Translations under genes and position numbers: made by a program | Part shown: in pieces, positions 23,171-32,885 of the stretch | Layout of the letters: each line of letters begins with the position of its first letter | Numbering within the stretch: the stretch's first letter is position 1 | From: Cherax quadricarinatus | Lineage: Eukaryota; Arthropoda; Malacostraca; Decapoda; Parastacidae | Length of the DNA stretch: 64,000 bases | NCBI RefSeq assembly: GCF_038502225.1 | Contig: NC_091325.1 | Span: 34,082,941-34,146,940, forward strand | Reading direction: 5' to 3' | The notes under the pieces: model-generated | Database searches by the model: none | The model's input: only the letters and a program-made list of their open reading frames with translations | Told to the model about the DNA's origin: nothing

Positions 23171-23619
23171 TACATTGTACTGCCCTTTATTCAGTAATTG
23201 CTATACTCCTAGTTCTAACAACAAATAAAGGGCTACTTTGAGGAGGTTTAATGTTTTCTTCCCTCTTGCCCATATAGTCACATTTATTAAAATACTCCAG
23301 GTGATATTGACTACCTCAGGTGCTACTGATTTTGTTTTTAATACATGCTTTTTTTATTGTATTCACTAGCTCCTTTATTTTAGCTATAAATATCTACGGT
23401 AGTTTATAAACTCGCATTTGTTAAAATAATTAAGGTTCTAGTAGATGCTTAAGTGTATAAGTGAATTATCTATTCTGTAATAATCTCTTTTTCTTTCAAA
23501 TTTTTTACAAGTATTAGAATAATTACAGAGTCTTATTCATAACTCTAGTTGTAGATTCAGTATAAATCTTATAGTATTTTACTCAGAAAATCTAGTTTGT
23601 AAAATTACTCTCATCTTAT

Positions 23620-24930
23620 GATTACAGGCATAGATCCTGATGTAAACTTTTTACTAAATGAATTACACAAATCAAACAGCAACTGTAATTACTATACAGC
23701 AGACCAAGCAAAGACATTACTCAGTGCAAACAATAACATAGCCATCTTTAACTAGAATGACAGATCCTTCCTTGAGCAAACATTATGATGACCTCATAGC
23801 ATTACTCAATTCCCTTCATTCCAATATATCAATCATCACACTCACAGATACCTGGTTTAAGCCTGATATTTGATATTATAGATGGCTACATGGCCATACA
23901 CAACTGTAGAACAGACCAACTATGGGGAGGAACAGCTATATACTTTCATCATCATTCAACACTTTCACCACAACATTATCACTGTTTTTGCAGAGGTGCT
24001 CAGAATACACAGTCTAGAAGCATACACATATGCAAACAATATAGGTAGTAGGTTGGTATAGGGTATGTACTACTAAAACGAAGCCTGTGATTGTTTTACA
24101 TGATGGTAGGATTGCTGATGTCTTTTGTCTGTCTCATAAATATAGATTACAGGCATGTCTTGCTACTTCTACTTACACTTAGGTCACACTACACAACATG
24201 TACACATTTATTTATACACACTCATCTGAGTTTTCTTTGATTTTATCTTAATAGTTCTTGGTCTTATTAATTTTCCTTTTATCAGTGGAATATCTTTCCT
24301 CCGTAAATGCGTGTTGTAAAAGTCAACTATGCCGGGAACAATGGGCTAGTACCTGTAAAGATTACTAAAAAGAATAATAAGAAGAAAATTGTCAAAGGAA
24401 CAGCACTACTCAAATCAACTCAAATGTATCAATAAATCTTAGGGTAACAAACATAGGAAATCACGATTACTGATGCACACATGTAACAAACTAGGAAACA
24501 CGATTACTGATGCACACATGAATAAAGACCACCTACTCCCTAACACGAGATTTCCACATAAACATACTACAAGACCAGGACCCACAAGTAACTGAATTCA
24601 CAAACACAATGAGTAACTGCCTGTTGCTACCAGCAATATCTAAACCTACAAGAATCACCAAGAAATGCATCTCCTTAATAGACCACATCTGGACAAACAC
24701 CATATCCCCTTTAAAATCAGGCATTATCACAGACAACACTACAGACCACTACCCAACCTTTCTCATAACTAATCTGGGCAAACTGCCACAAGACATTACT
24801 AAAGTAACCTTCATACTACATAATGAGACAGCATTAAAAAACTTTATAGCAGCTATGAATAACATTGATTGGCAAAATGAGCTTGAAACATATACAGATA
24901 TGAATGAATGTATGTCTTGTATTATTTCAG
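23620..24930 (+). pseudogene. LINE ORF2 endonuclease (interrupted)
   Basis: Frames read NNNIAIFN, then LSKHYDDLIALLNSL and IITLTDTWF (metal-binding region; D in place of the usual E), then after an interruption ISKPTRITKKCISLIDHIWT and TTDHYPTFLITNLG, with the catalytic DH pair. This is an APE-type endonuclease, the N-terminal part of a LINE ORF2, in the same orientation as ORF1 at 20.1-21.35 kb. The region between ORF1 and ORF2 holds the Tigger insertion; an RTE 5'UTR piece lies at 24043-24388. No RT follows; sequence turns T-rich after 24930. Confidence 0.68.
24043..24388 (+). mobile_element. RTE LINE 5'UTR fragment, longer copy
   Basis: It begins at AGGTAGTAGGTTGG, like 21558, and runs through TGTCTCATAAATATAGA, CTTGCTACTTCTACTTACAC and GCCGGGAACAATGGGCTAGT to an A-rich end. 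This corresponds to the 5'UTR of LINE C (41138-41457, minus). No ORF is attached. Confidence 0.75.
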
Positions 24931-25950
24931 CATTCTCAAGTATTTGTCATTATTGTAGTTCATGCAGTGCTATTCACCCCAGTATACTAAATTATCCATT
25001 TATTTCTATGTGTACCTTTCTTTTTTTCATATGCCAAGCAGTGTCTCATTCCCTTGATCTTTTCGCAGACTTGTGTACCATTATTTTGCGAGCACTTTTT
25101 TGTCTGTCGTATCAGTCACTGCAAGATTTTGTTGTAAGAACATAACTGATAAGTGTATAATCCTTGTTGTGTGTGACCCACCACTTGTAAGTGTTACACT
25201 TCCAGTTTTGTTTCTTGTTTTATTTTTATTCATATTTTTTATATTTCTTTGAACAAATTCACTCTTAGTGTAATTTTACTTCTTTTTAACGTAAAGTGTT
25301 TTCTTTGCTCTGTTTGAGTAAATTGTTTTGTTTAATCTAAAATTAAGAGTTAAAGTGTTCAGTATTTCTTCATATTTTTATTTTTATTATTTAACCTGCA
25401 TTTTCCCAGTGTAACTCTTATTGCTGCATTGATCATTTCTGCACCTTATTTTATTGCACTTGTTCTGCAGTGAATTATTGATAATTTTATGCATTGTTAT
25501 TCTCAGTTCATTATTGTTTGAGTGTCTTGTTTTTCATTTTACTATTTTTCCTGATGTTGCCTTTGCATTATATTTTAAGTTTGTTTATGCATTCTTAGAA
25601 AATGTTTAAATTTCCCAGTTATCTCTCTTTGTATACAATTCAGTGATTTTATTTTATACTTTTTACATTGACTTATAGCTTTATTTGTTAATTTCTTTAT
25701 TAGCAAGAGTACAGACAGCTCATTTTGCATCTAATTCAGCCTCCAGTAATATTTTTACTTGCAGAATTCAATGTGTTTCTTTATCTCGCCCAGCAGTCCC
25801 TTACATTGAGTTGTTCTTCCTCTTGCAGTGTATCTTAGAATTAGTTACATCTCTTTTATTTCAATTCTAGCATTTTTTGTCATTTTTATTATTCATTTTT
25901 GTTCTTTATTTGTTTTTGTGCAACTTCTTTGCCATTATGTCTCACATACC
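24931..25950. other. T-rich stretch before Gypsy gag
   Basis: Low-complexity T-rich DNA with several polypyrimidine-AG sites. It may be the leader of the following Gypsy element, but I found no LTR, primer-binding site or coding motif. Confidence 0.4.
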
Positions 25951-26463
25951 TTAAAGGTGAATGGCAACACTCAGACCTCTCAGGTTACTGCTGCTCCTGT
26001 CATCAGTCCTCATGGTTCCTTATTGACTGACAGACCGACCCAGACACTGAAATACTATAGTTTTACTCATGATTCCCTTGATTCCCTTTATTCAATGGCC
26101 ATGTACATAGTCTTGAAGCATGGTTTACTGCCATTCAGTAACCATAGTCAGTGGATTTGTTATAACTGTGGTTTCCGTGGCCATATTGCAATTAATTGTC
26201 CTGATAGTCACCCTAAGAGGCATCGTACTGATGATAAGTACCAGTCAGATCTGCCATACTGTACTTATCATAGAATACATGGACATGTCACATCTGAATG
26301 CAATGCTCTCTACAGCCTTCAGTACTCTAGATCTTTCCGTGGCCATTCTAACAGCAGAACCAGGAGAGGAAACAGACGTCATGGTTCTCAGACTAACCAG
26401 AACCAGGCTCATTCTTCCAATTCGGGAGAATTCAAGCACCCCAGTCAAACTGTCCCGTGGTGA
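25951..26463 (+). pseudogene. Gypsy gag, nucleocapsid end
   Basis: The frame (open from 25828) carries a CCHC zinc knuckle CYNCGFRGHIAINC at about 26157-26200, then a second histidine-cysteine cluster, CTYHRIHGHVTSEC, typical of a Gypsy lineage. An Arg- and Ser-rich tail follows. The protein would package element RNA. The N-terminal part of the frame is hydrophobic translation of T-rich DNA and is probably not gag; no matrix or capsid part is recognisable. The next frame (protease) starts at 26457, slightly overlapping. Confidence 0.75.
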
Positions 26464-27386
26464 CAGTAGGTGATAATGAATACACCATCCCTGTTCACAA
26501 TTCCTTTGAAGCCTTAAGCAGTCTCGAGAATGACAATCCCGCTGATGATGTTGCTTCACATGTCTCTGACGTAGATGTTTTTGGGGATGAAGTGGAACAA
26601 ATCTTTTCTGATGACAACACTCATTTTTCTTTGCACATAACTTCCAGTGCAACGATAGGCCTTGTAGTGCAAGCATCTGTTCATAATGTACCCGTTCATT
26701 TGTTTATGGAGTCTGATACACAAGTCAATATTATCAGGCCTAGTTTGTTTAAGGATAAGCAGTTATAACATGTCTTTCTTGTAGAACCGACTCATGTGTC
26801 CTCCCTTAGAGAAGTAGCTGGTTGTCACCTGTGTGTCCAAGGTCAGACTTCCCTCACCTTTTCTATCCAAGGTAGAGACTTTAATGCTTCCTTCCTTGTT
26901 GTCGACCAGATTACTTTCCCTGGTGATCTACTGGGATTTGCTTCCATGTGAGACTTAGGCATTGTGCTCCACCCTTATCGATGGCATGCCCAAATTGATG
27001 ACTTGATCGTACCATTTTGGGGTTACCAGCTTGGATCCGAGATCTGCCATGCTGCCGCAGAGTACTACGTTCGGATTAAGTCCTTACAAGCCAGTGCATT
27101 TTCCAGTAGTTTGCCCAAGCGGTCAGGCACTGGTGATCCTGTCACTCCTGTCTGTGTTCCACCTGCAAATTCAGGCTTGCAAGATATGGTCCAGTTACCT
27201 CAAGTGTCCGAGGATGCTCTAACTACCTTGAGTGCTGATCCTATCCCTGCAATGTCTGCTAGTTCAAGTAGTAGTAGTTTCTCCATGGGGGATGCCTTGT
27301 TGGAAAACGATTACTTGCTACTAGTAATGCCATCTCTTGTTGTCACATGCCGTCTGCAGAAAGACGTTTCTGTCATGGCTAGCTAG
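26457..27386 (+). pseudogene. Gypsy protease and pre-RT region
   Basis: 26457-26768 ends in the retropepsin region. The active-site triad position reads ESDTQVNIIRPSLF, so the usual Asp-Thr/Ser-Gly is altered. 26770-26950 continues in another frame (FLVVDQITFPGDLLG, then a TGA). 26964-27386 is a Ser- and Pro-rich linker ahead of RT. The frame ends at a GCTAGCTAG, which looks like a 4-bp duplication that shifted the frame just before the SINE insertion. Confidence 0.65.
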
Positions 27387-27868
27387 TGCCCTCACTAATG
27401 TGGCTAGCGCGACGGGCTGGAGTTTTGAGACTCTATGACCGCGGGTTCAATCCCGGCCGGGGGTATGGTTCCCTCACTAATGTGTCTGTTGTTGTTCCTA
27501 GTGTTCCAGATGGTGATTACGTCCTAGTTAACAGTGATTCCTGCAAGGTAAAGGGTTTATTTGTTGAGCCATCCTTATATGTTGTAAGAGATAGTAAGAT
27601 CCATTTCTTCCTAGCTAACACTTCTGGTCAAAGTGTTCGTCTCAGAGCAATTACCAATCCTGTTGACCTTGTTCACTATCCTTACCCTGTTCAGGTAGAG
27701 GATGAGTTGTCACTTGACCAGTGGGTCGGTGCTATTTCTACCGTGGAGACCTCATCCACTTCACTGCCTCAATCTGTTCCACCAACTGAGGAGAAAGACT
27801 TAGCTCCCACTGCCTTCCTTCCCATTCGAGGTCAAGCGTTTGTTGACTCTGTTAAACAAACGTCATAA
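27386..27868 (+). pseudogene. Gypsy pre-RT spacer containing the SINE
   Basis: The downstream half (from 27485) reads NVSVVVPSVPDGDYVLVNSD and IHFFLANTSGQSVRLRAITN, the usual spacer between protease and RT in this Gypsy lineage. The first 33 codons are translation of the SINE and should be ignored. Confidence 0.6.
27403..27470 (+). mobile_element. tRNA-derived SINE, 68 bp, with 14-bp TSD
   Basis: The segment carries an A-box-like GCTAGCGCGACGGGCTGG and a perfect B-box core GGTTCAATCC (27444-27453) with a T-arm-like stem, plus an anticodon-like hairpin GAGT/ACTC. It lacks the acceptor 5' half. The perfect 14-bp repeat CCCTCACTAATGTG lies on both sides (27389-27402 and 27471-27484), a clear target-site duplication. 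It is inserted in the Gypsy pol region in plus orientation. Ends and length suggest a 5'-truncated SINE or tRNA-fragment retroposon. Confidence 0.8.
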
Positions 27869-28649
27869 AGCCATTGCCTTACCAGGTGAGAAGATGGGTA
27901 TAACAAACTTATTGTCACATTGTATCCCACTTGAACCTGGTACTAGACCTATCTATGTACCTGTGTACAGAATGCCTCATTCACAAGTTGCTGTCGCAGA
28001 AGAATTGATCAATCAAATGCTTGCTGATGGAGTTATTGCATCTAGTAATTCACCCTGGAAAGCGCCCTTGATCCTAGTACCTAAGAAGGATGGTACTTGG
28101 CACCCAGTGATTGACTTTAGGAAGTTAAATGCGAAAACTATTCCAGATCGCTTCCCACTTCCTGTACTTGGTGATCTTTTACGTAACATCGGAGACAACA
28201 AAGTCTTTTCGACCCTGGACTTGTTACAAGGGTTTTGGCAAGTCTCTCTTCACGAGGACAGCCAAGAGCCAACTGCATTCTCCACTCCTACAGGTCATTA
28301 TGACTTCCTCTGTATGGCCTTTGGATTATGATCCTCCCCTATCATGTTCTCAAGGCTCATGACTAATATCTTTAGAGGTCTCATAGGTAATGCACTTATG
28401 GTGTACTTAGATGACATAATCGTCATGTCTAAAGTCTTTTCAAGTGTGGATACACACTTGAAAAGACTTGATGTAGTACTTGGTAAGCTCGAAGAAGCCA
28501 ATTTAAAGATCAAACTGTCTAAATGTCAATTTTTCAGATCAGGAATCAAGTTTCTTGGTCACGTAGTAACTCCTAGAGGGGTTATGACTGACCAAAGTAA
28601 AGTAACAGCAGTACTAAATTTTCCAACTCCCAAAACTTTGTGGGCTTAG
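27840..28649 (+). pseudogene. Gypsy reverse transcriptase
   Basis: 27840-28331 carries SSNSPWKAPLILVPKKDGTW, the DFRKLN block and FSTLDLLQGFWQV with the first catalytic Asp. A frameshift near 28325 leads to 28344-28649, which has the YLDD box (MVYLDDIIVMSK) and KCQFFRSGIKFLGHVV. RT copies element RNA into DNA in the cytoplasmic particle. All RT blocks are present, but two frameshifts (near 28325 and 28637) disable this copy. Confidence 0.88.
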
Positions 28650-29002
28650 CAGGTTTTTATAGATCTTTCATTGCCAATTTTTCTTCCAACTTTGAGTTGC
28701 TTAAGAAAGATGCTCCTTTCATTTGGACCATTCGTCAAGAAAGAGCATTCCAAACTCTAAAAGAAAAACTAACATCAGCTCCAATTTTGAAATTTCCTGA
28801 TTTTTCTAAGCCCTTCTATCTGACAACTGATGCTAGTTCTATTGGCATAGGTGCCGTACTAGCTCAGAAGACTGATGGCAAGTACAACACAGTTGCATTT
28901 GCTAGCCAAGTCCTTATGAAGGCTGAACAAAATTATACAGTAACTGAGCAAGAAGCTTTAGCAATAGTATGGTCTTTAAAGCACTTCCAAGACATTATTT
29001 AG
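28640..29002 (+). pseudogene. Gypsy RNase H
   Basis: FYLTTDASSIGIGAVLAQ gives the first catalytic Asp and TVTEQEALAIVWSLKHF the catalytic Glu of a Gypsy RNase H. A TAG ends the frame at 29002, and the remainder continues in the next frame (LTDHAQLIPLF and NVVADALSR). Confidence 0.85.
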
Positions 29003-29008
29003 CAGTAT

Positions 29009-29876
29009 GTGTACTCTGCTCATGTCTTGACAGACCATGCTCAACTGATACCTTTATTCCAGAACAAACAACCTACTGGAAGGTTAGCCAGATGGACCTT
29101 GACTATCCAAGAGTTCAATCCTACCTTTGAACACTTACCTGGCAAGTCAAATGTAGTTGCAGATGCTTTATCGCGACATGTTAGTATAGTAACTGCAGGC
29201 CCTCCATTTACTGCTGAGGATGTAAAGAATGCTCAACGAACAGATCCCATGGGGTCTGGTGTGATTCGATTCCTACTCCAGGAAGGTCTTGTTCTGACTG
29301 TGAAGCCACCAGCACCCATCAGTGACTTTGTCATGAACCAAGAATTACTGTATCGAACAGCCGAGTTGGGTACTCCTAGCAGAAGAATATACCAGTTAGT
29401 AATTCCACAGTCACTAGTGAATGTAGCCTTACAGCTAGTTCACGATGTACCAGGTGTTCCACACCCTGGTATGGATCATTCAGTGAAACAAGCCAGATTG
29501 AAATACTTTTTGCCTTGTATGGCAACTGATATTTCTGAGTATGTTAAGAAATGTAGTGTCTGCATGCAACATAAAGGTAATGTTAATGGTTCTGATCCAA
29601 TCCAAGTGTATCCAACTACTAGCAAACCAACCATGGGAAAGAGTTGTGTTAGATTTGTTAACTAATTTCCAGTGTTACCTCCAGGGCAACAAACATCTGT
29701 GTGTTATGCTAGACCATTTCACCAGATATTGTGAGTTAGTTCTTATTGCAGATAAGACTGCTGAGACAGTAGCTAAAGCGTTTAAAGAACGCATTATCTG
29801 CAGGCATACCACCCCTATGTCCCTAGTAACATTTAATGGAGGTGAATTCTGTAATGAGATTCTTGAAAATTTGTGT
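29009..29876 (+). pseudogene. Gypsy RNase H tail and integrase (interrupted)
   Basis: After ADALSRH, the integrase zinc module appears (HPGMDHSVKQARLKYF, then CSVCMQHKG). The core follows with VVLDLLTNF (first Asp). At the second catalytic site the residue is changed: TFNGGEF instead of Asp. A frameshift falls near 29640-29660. The core's catalytic Glu and the rest are missing because the RTE LINE starts at about 29876; the integrase C-terminus resumes at 32741. Integrase would join element DNA to the host genome. Dead copy. Confidence 0.85.
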
Positions 29877-32481
29877 ACCTGGAGAAGAGAGGAATGCAGA
29901 GGAGAGAGAGAGATTTTGGGAGATGTTAAGTGAATGTATAGGAGCCTTTGAACCAAGTGAGAGAGTAATTGTGGTAGGGGACCTGAATGCTAAAGTAGGA
30001 GAAACTTTTAGAGAGGGTGTGGTAGGTAAGTTTGGGGTGCCAGGTGTAAATGATAATGGGAGCCCTTTGATTGAACTTTGTATAGAAAGGGGTTTAGTTA
30101 TAGGTAATACATATTTTAAGAAAAAGAGGATAAATAAGTATACACGATATGATGTAGGGCGAAATGACAGTAGTTTGTTGGATTATGTATTAGTAGATAA
30201 AAGACTGTTGAGTAGACTTCAGGATGTACATGTTTATCGAGGGGCCACAGATATATCAGATCACTTTCTAGTTGTAGCTACACTGAGAGTAAAAGGTAGA
30301 TGGGATACAAGGAGAATAGAAGCATCAGGGAAGAGAGAGGTGAAGGTTTATAAACTAAAAGAGGAGGCAGTTAGGGTAAGATATAAACAGCTATTGGAGG
30401 ATAGATGGGCTAATGAGAGCATAGGCAATGGGGTCGAAGAGGAATGGGGTAGGTTTAAAAATGTAGTGTTAGAGTGTTCAGCAGAAGTTTGTGGTTACAG
30501 GAAAGTGGGTGCAGGAGGGAAGAGGAGCGATTGGTGGAATGATGATGTAAAGAGAGTAGTAAGGGAGAAAAAGTTAGCATATGAGAAGTTTTTACAAAGT
30601 AGAAGTGATGCAAGGAGGGAAGAGTATATGGAGAAAAAGAGAGAGGTTAAGAGAGTGGTGAAGCAATGTAAAAAGAGAGCAAATGAGAGAGTGGGTGAGC
30701 TGTTATCAACAAATTTTGTTGAAAATAAGAAAAAGTTTTGGAGTGAGATTAACAAGTTAAGGAAGCCTAGAGAACAAATGGATTTGTCAGTTAAAAATAG
30801 GAGAGGAGAGTTATTAAATGGAGAGTTAGAGGTATTGGGAAGATGGAGGGAATATTTTGAGGAATTGTTAAATGTTGATGAAGATAGGGAAGCTGTGATT
30901 TCGTGTATAGGGCAAGGAGGAATAACATCTTGTAGGAGTGAGGAAGAGCCAGTTGTGAGTGTGGGGGAAGTTCGTGAGGCAGTAGGTAAAATGAAAGGGG
31001 GTAAGGCAGCCGGGATTGATGGGATAAAGATAGAAATGTTAAAAGCAGGTGGGGATATAGTTTTGGAGTGGTTGGTGCAATTATTTAATAAATGTATGGA
31101 AGAGGGTAAGGTACCTAGGGATTGGCAGAGAGCATGCATAGTTCCTTTGTATAAAGGCAAAGGGGATAAAAGAGAGTGCAAAAATTATAGGGGGATAAGT
31201 CTGTTGAGTGTACCTGGTAAAGTGTATGGTAGAGTTATAATTGAAAGAATTAAGAGTAAGACGGAGAATAGGATAGCAGATGAACAAGGAGGCTTTAGGA
31301 AAGGTAGGGGGTGTGTGGACCAGGTGTTTACAGTGAAACATATAAGTGAACAGTATTTAGATAAGGCTAAAGAGGTCTTTGTGGCATTTATGGATTTGGA
31401 AAAGGCGTATGACAGGGTGGATAGGGGGGCAATGTGGCAGATGTTGCAAGTGTATGGTGTAGGAGGTAGGTTACTGAAAGCAGTGAAGAGTTTTTACGAG
31501 GATAGTGAGGCTCAAGTTAGAGTATGTAGAAAAGAGGGAAATTTTTTCCCAGTAAAAGTAGGCCTTAGACAAGGATGTGTGATGTCACCGTGGTTGTTTA
31601 ATATATTTATAGATGGGGTTGTAAGAGAAGTAAATGCGAGGGTCTTGGCAAGAGGCGTGGAGTTAAAAGATAAAGAATCACACACAGGGTGGGAGTTGTC
31701 ACAGCTGCTCTTTGCTGATGACACTGTGCTCTTGGGAGATTCTGAAGAGAAGCTGCAGAGATTGGTGGATGAATTTGGTAGGGTGTGCAAAAGAAGAAAA
31801 TTAAAGGTGAATACAGGAAAGAGTAAGGTTATGAGGATAACAAAAAGATTAGGTGATGAAAGATTGAATATCAGATTGGAGGGAGAGAGTATGGAGGAGG
31901 TGAACGTATTCAGATATTTGGGAGTGGACGTGTCAGCGGATGGGTCTATGAAAGATGAGGTGAATCATAGAATTGATGAGGGAAAAAGAGTGAGTGGTGC
32001 ACTTAGGAGTCTGTGGAGACAGAGAACTTTGTCCTTGGAGGCAAAGAGGGGAATGTATGAGAGTATAGTTTTACCAACGCTCTTATATGGGTGTGAAGCA
32101 TGGGTGATGAATGTTGCAGCGAGGAGAAGGCTGGAGGCAGTGGAGATGTCATGTCTGAGGGCAATGTGTGGTGTGAATATAATGCAGAGAATTCGTAGTT
32201 TGGAAGTTAGGAGGAGGTGCGGGATTACCAAAACTGTTGTCCAGAGGGCTGAGGAAGGGTTGTTGAGGTGGTTCGGACATGTAGAGAGAATGGAGCGAAA
32301 CAGAATAACTTCAAGAGTGTATCAGTCTGTAGTGGAAGGAAGGCGGGGTAGGGGTCGGCCTAGGAAGGGTTGGAGGGAGGGGGTAAAGGAGGTTTTGTGT
32401 GCGAGGGGCTTGGACTTCCAGCAGGCATGCGTGAGCGTGTTTGATAGGAGTGAATGGAGACAAATGGTTTTTAATACTTGA
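29836..32481 (+). CDS. RTE LINE ORF (endonuclease-RT), copy A
   Basis: The frame is open for 881 codons; the first ~14 are Gypsy DNA. Domains: APE endonuclease remnant (VIVVGDLNAKVG, SDHFLVVATL), a basic linker, RT with NYRGISLLSVPGKV, AFMDLEKAYDRVDRGA (first Asp), GLRQGCVMSPWLFNIF and LLFADDTVLLGDSE (FADD), then a C-terminal region with LLYGCEAWVMN, LRWFGHVERM and a GRRGRGRPRKGW basic stretch. The enzyme nicks the target and copies LINE RNA at the site. Against copy C only about five residues differ over some 865 by eye. It lacks the first ~100 residues, including metal-binding SETK, so it is not autonomous. Confidence 0.93.
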   Translation: MEVNSVMRFLKICVPGEERNAEERERFWEMLSECIGAFEPSERVIVVGDLNAKVGETFREGVVGKFGVPGVNDNGSPLIELCIERGLVIGNTYFKKKRINKYTRYDVGRNDSSLLDYVLVDKRLLSRLQDVHVYRGATDISDHFLVVATLRVKGRWDTRRIEASGKREVKVYKLKEEAVRVRYKQLLEDRWANESIGNGVEEEWGRFKNVVLECSAEVCGYRKVGAGGKRSDWWNDDVKRVVREKKLAYEKFLQSRSDARREEYMEKKREVKRVVKQCKKRANERVGELLSTNFVENKKKFWSEINKLRKPREQMDLSVKNRRGELLNGELEVLGRWREYFEELLNVDEDREAVISCIGQGGITSCRSEEEPVVSVGEVREAVGKMKGGKAAGIDGIKIEMLKAGGDIVLEWLVQLFNKCMEEGKVPRDWQRACIVPLYKGKGDKRECKNYRGISLLSVPGKVYGRVIIERIKSKTENRIADEQGGFRKGRGCVDQVFTVKHISEQYLDKAKEVFVAFMDLEKAYDRVDRGAMWQMLQVYGVGGRLLKAVKSFYEDSEAQVRVCRKEGNFFPVKVGLRQGCVMSPWLFNIFIDGVVREVNARVLARGVELKDKESHTGWELSQLLFADDTVLLGDSEEKLQRLVDEFGRVCKRRKLKVNTGKSKVMRITKRLGDERLNIRLEGESMEEVNVFRYLGVDVSADGSMKDEVNHRIDEGKRVSGALRSLWRQRTLSLEAKRGMYESIVLPTLLYGCEAWVMNVAARRRLEAVEMSCLRAMCGVNIMQRIRSLEVRRRCGITKTVVQRAEEGLLRWFGHVERMERNRITSRVYQSVVEGRRGRGRPRKGWREGVKEVLCARGLDFQQACVSVFDRSEWRQMVFNT

Positions 32482-32740
32482 CGTGCTGTTGGAGTGTGAG
32501 CAAAGTAACATTTATGAAGGGATTCAGGGAAACCGGCAGGCCGGACTTGAGTCCTGGAGATGGGAAGTACAGTGCCTGCACTCTGAAGGAGGGGTGTTAA
32601 TGTTGCAGTTTAAAAACTGTAGTGTAAAGCACCCTTCTGGCAAGACAGTGATGGAGTGAATGATGGTGAAAGTTTTTCTTTTTCGGGCCACCCTGCCTTG
32701 GTGGGAATCGGCCAGTGTGATAATAAAAAATAATAATAAA
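29876..32740 (+). mobile_element. RTE LINE copy A, 5'-truncated, nearly intact frame
   Basis: A 5'-truncated RTE-type LINE starting inside the endonuclease domain and ending with its 3'UTR and a TAATAATAA tail. It sits within the Gypsy integrase. About 70-80 codons of integrase core expected between the two Gypsy parts are absent, so the insertion was accompanied or followed by a deletion. No simple TSD was seen. Confidence 0.9.
32482..32740 (+). other. RTE LINE 3'UTR
   Basis: It runs from the TGA to the tail. GTGTTAATGTTGCAGTTT, GGGCCACCCTGCCTTGG and GAATCGGCCAGTGTGA recur at 22964-23120, 37966-38230 (minus) and 49962-50205. RTE 3'UTRs are where the enzyme starts copying. Confidence 0.85.
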
Positions 32741-32885
32741 CTCTGCTTACAATGTTTCCATAGGTGACACTCCACATTATGCATTGTACGGTGTAGATAA
32801 ACATTTGCCTTATGAGTTGTTATATTCTAACCCAAAACCAAATTACAACTCTGATGATTTCATAGCAACTCGTACCAGCTTAACT
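32741..32885 (+). pseudogene. Gypsy integrase C-terminal piece
   Basis: It reads GDTPHYALYGVDKHLPYELL, the end of the integrase region in this Gypsy lineage, resuming after LINE A. It is cut at about 32885 by the minus-strand CR1-like LINE. Confidence 0.8.

Noticed and set aside
24931..25950. Host exons with polypyrimidine-AG acceptors
   Set aside because: The acceptor-like sites are expected in T-rich DNA, and no open exon with coding bias adjoins them.
26245..26676. 143-residue minus-strand gene
   Set aside because: It lies opposite the Gypsy zinc-knuckle region and has no recognisable content.
27403..27470. Functional tRNA gene
   Set aside because: Only promoter-like boxes and one arm are present, the acceptor 5' half is missing, and flanking target duplications mark an insertion.
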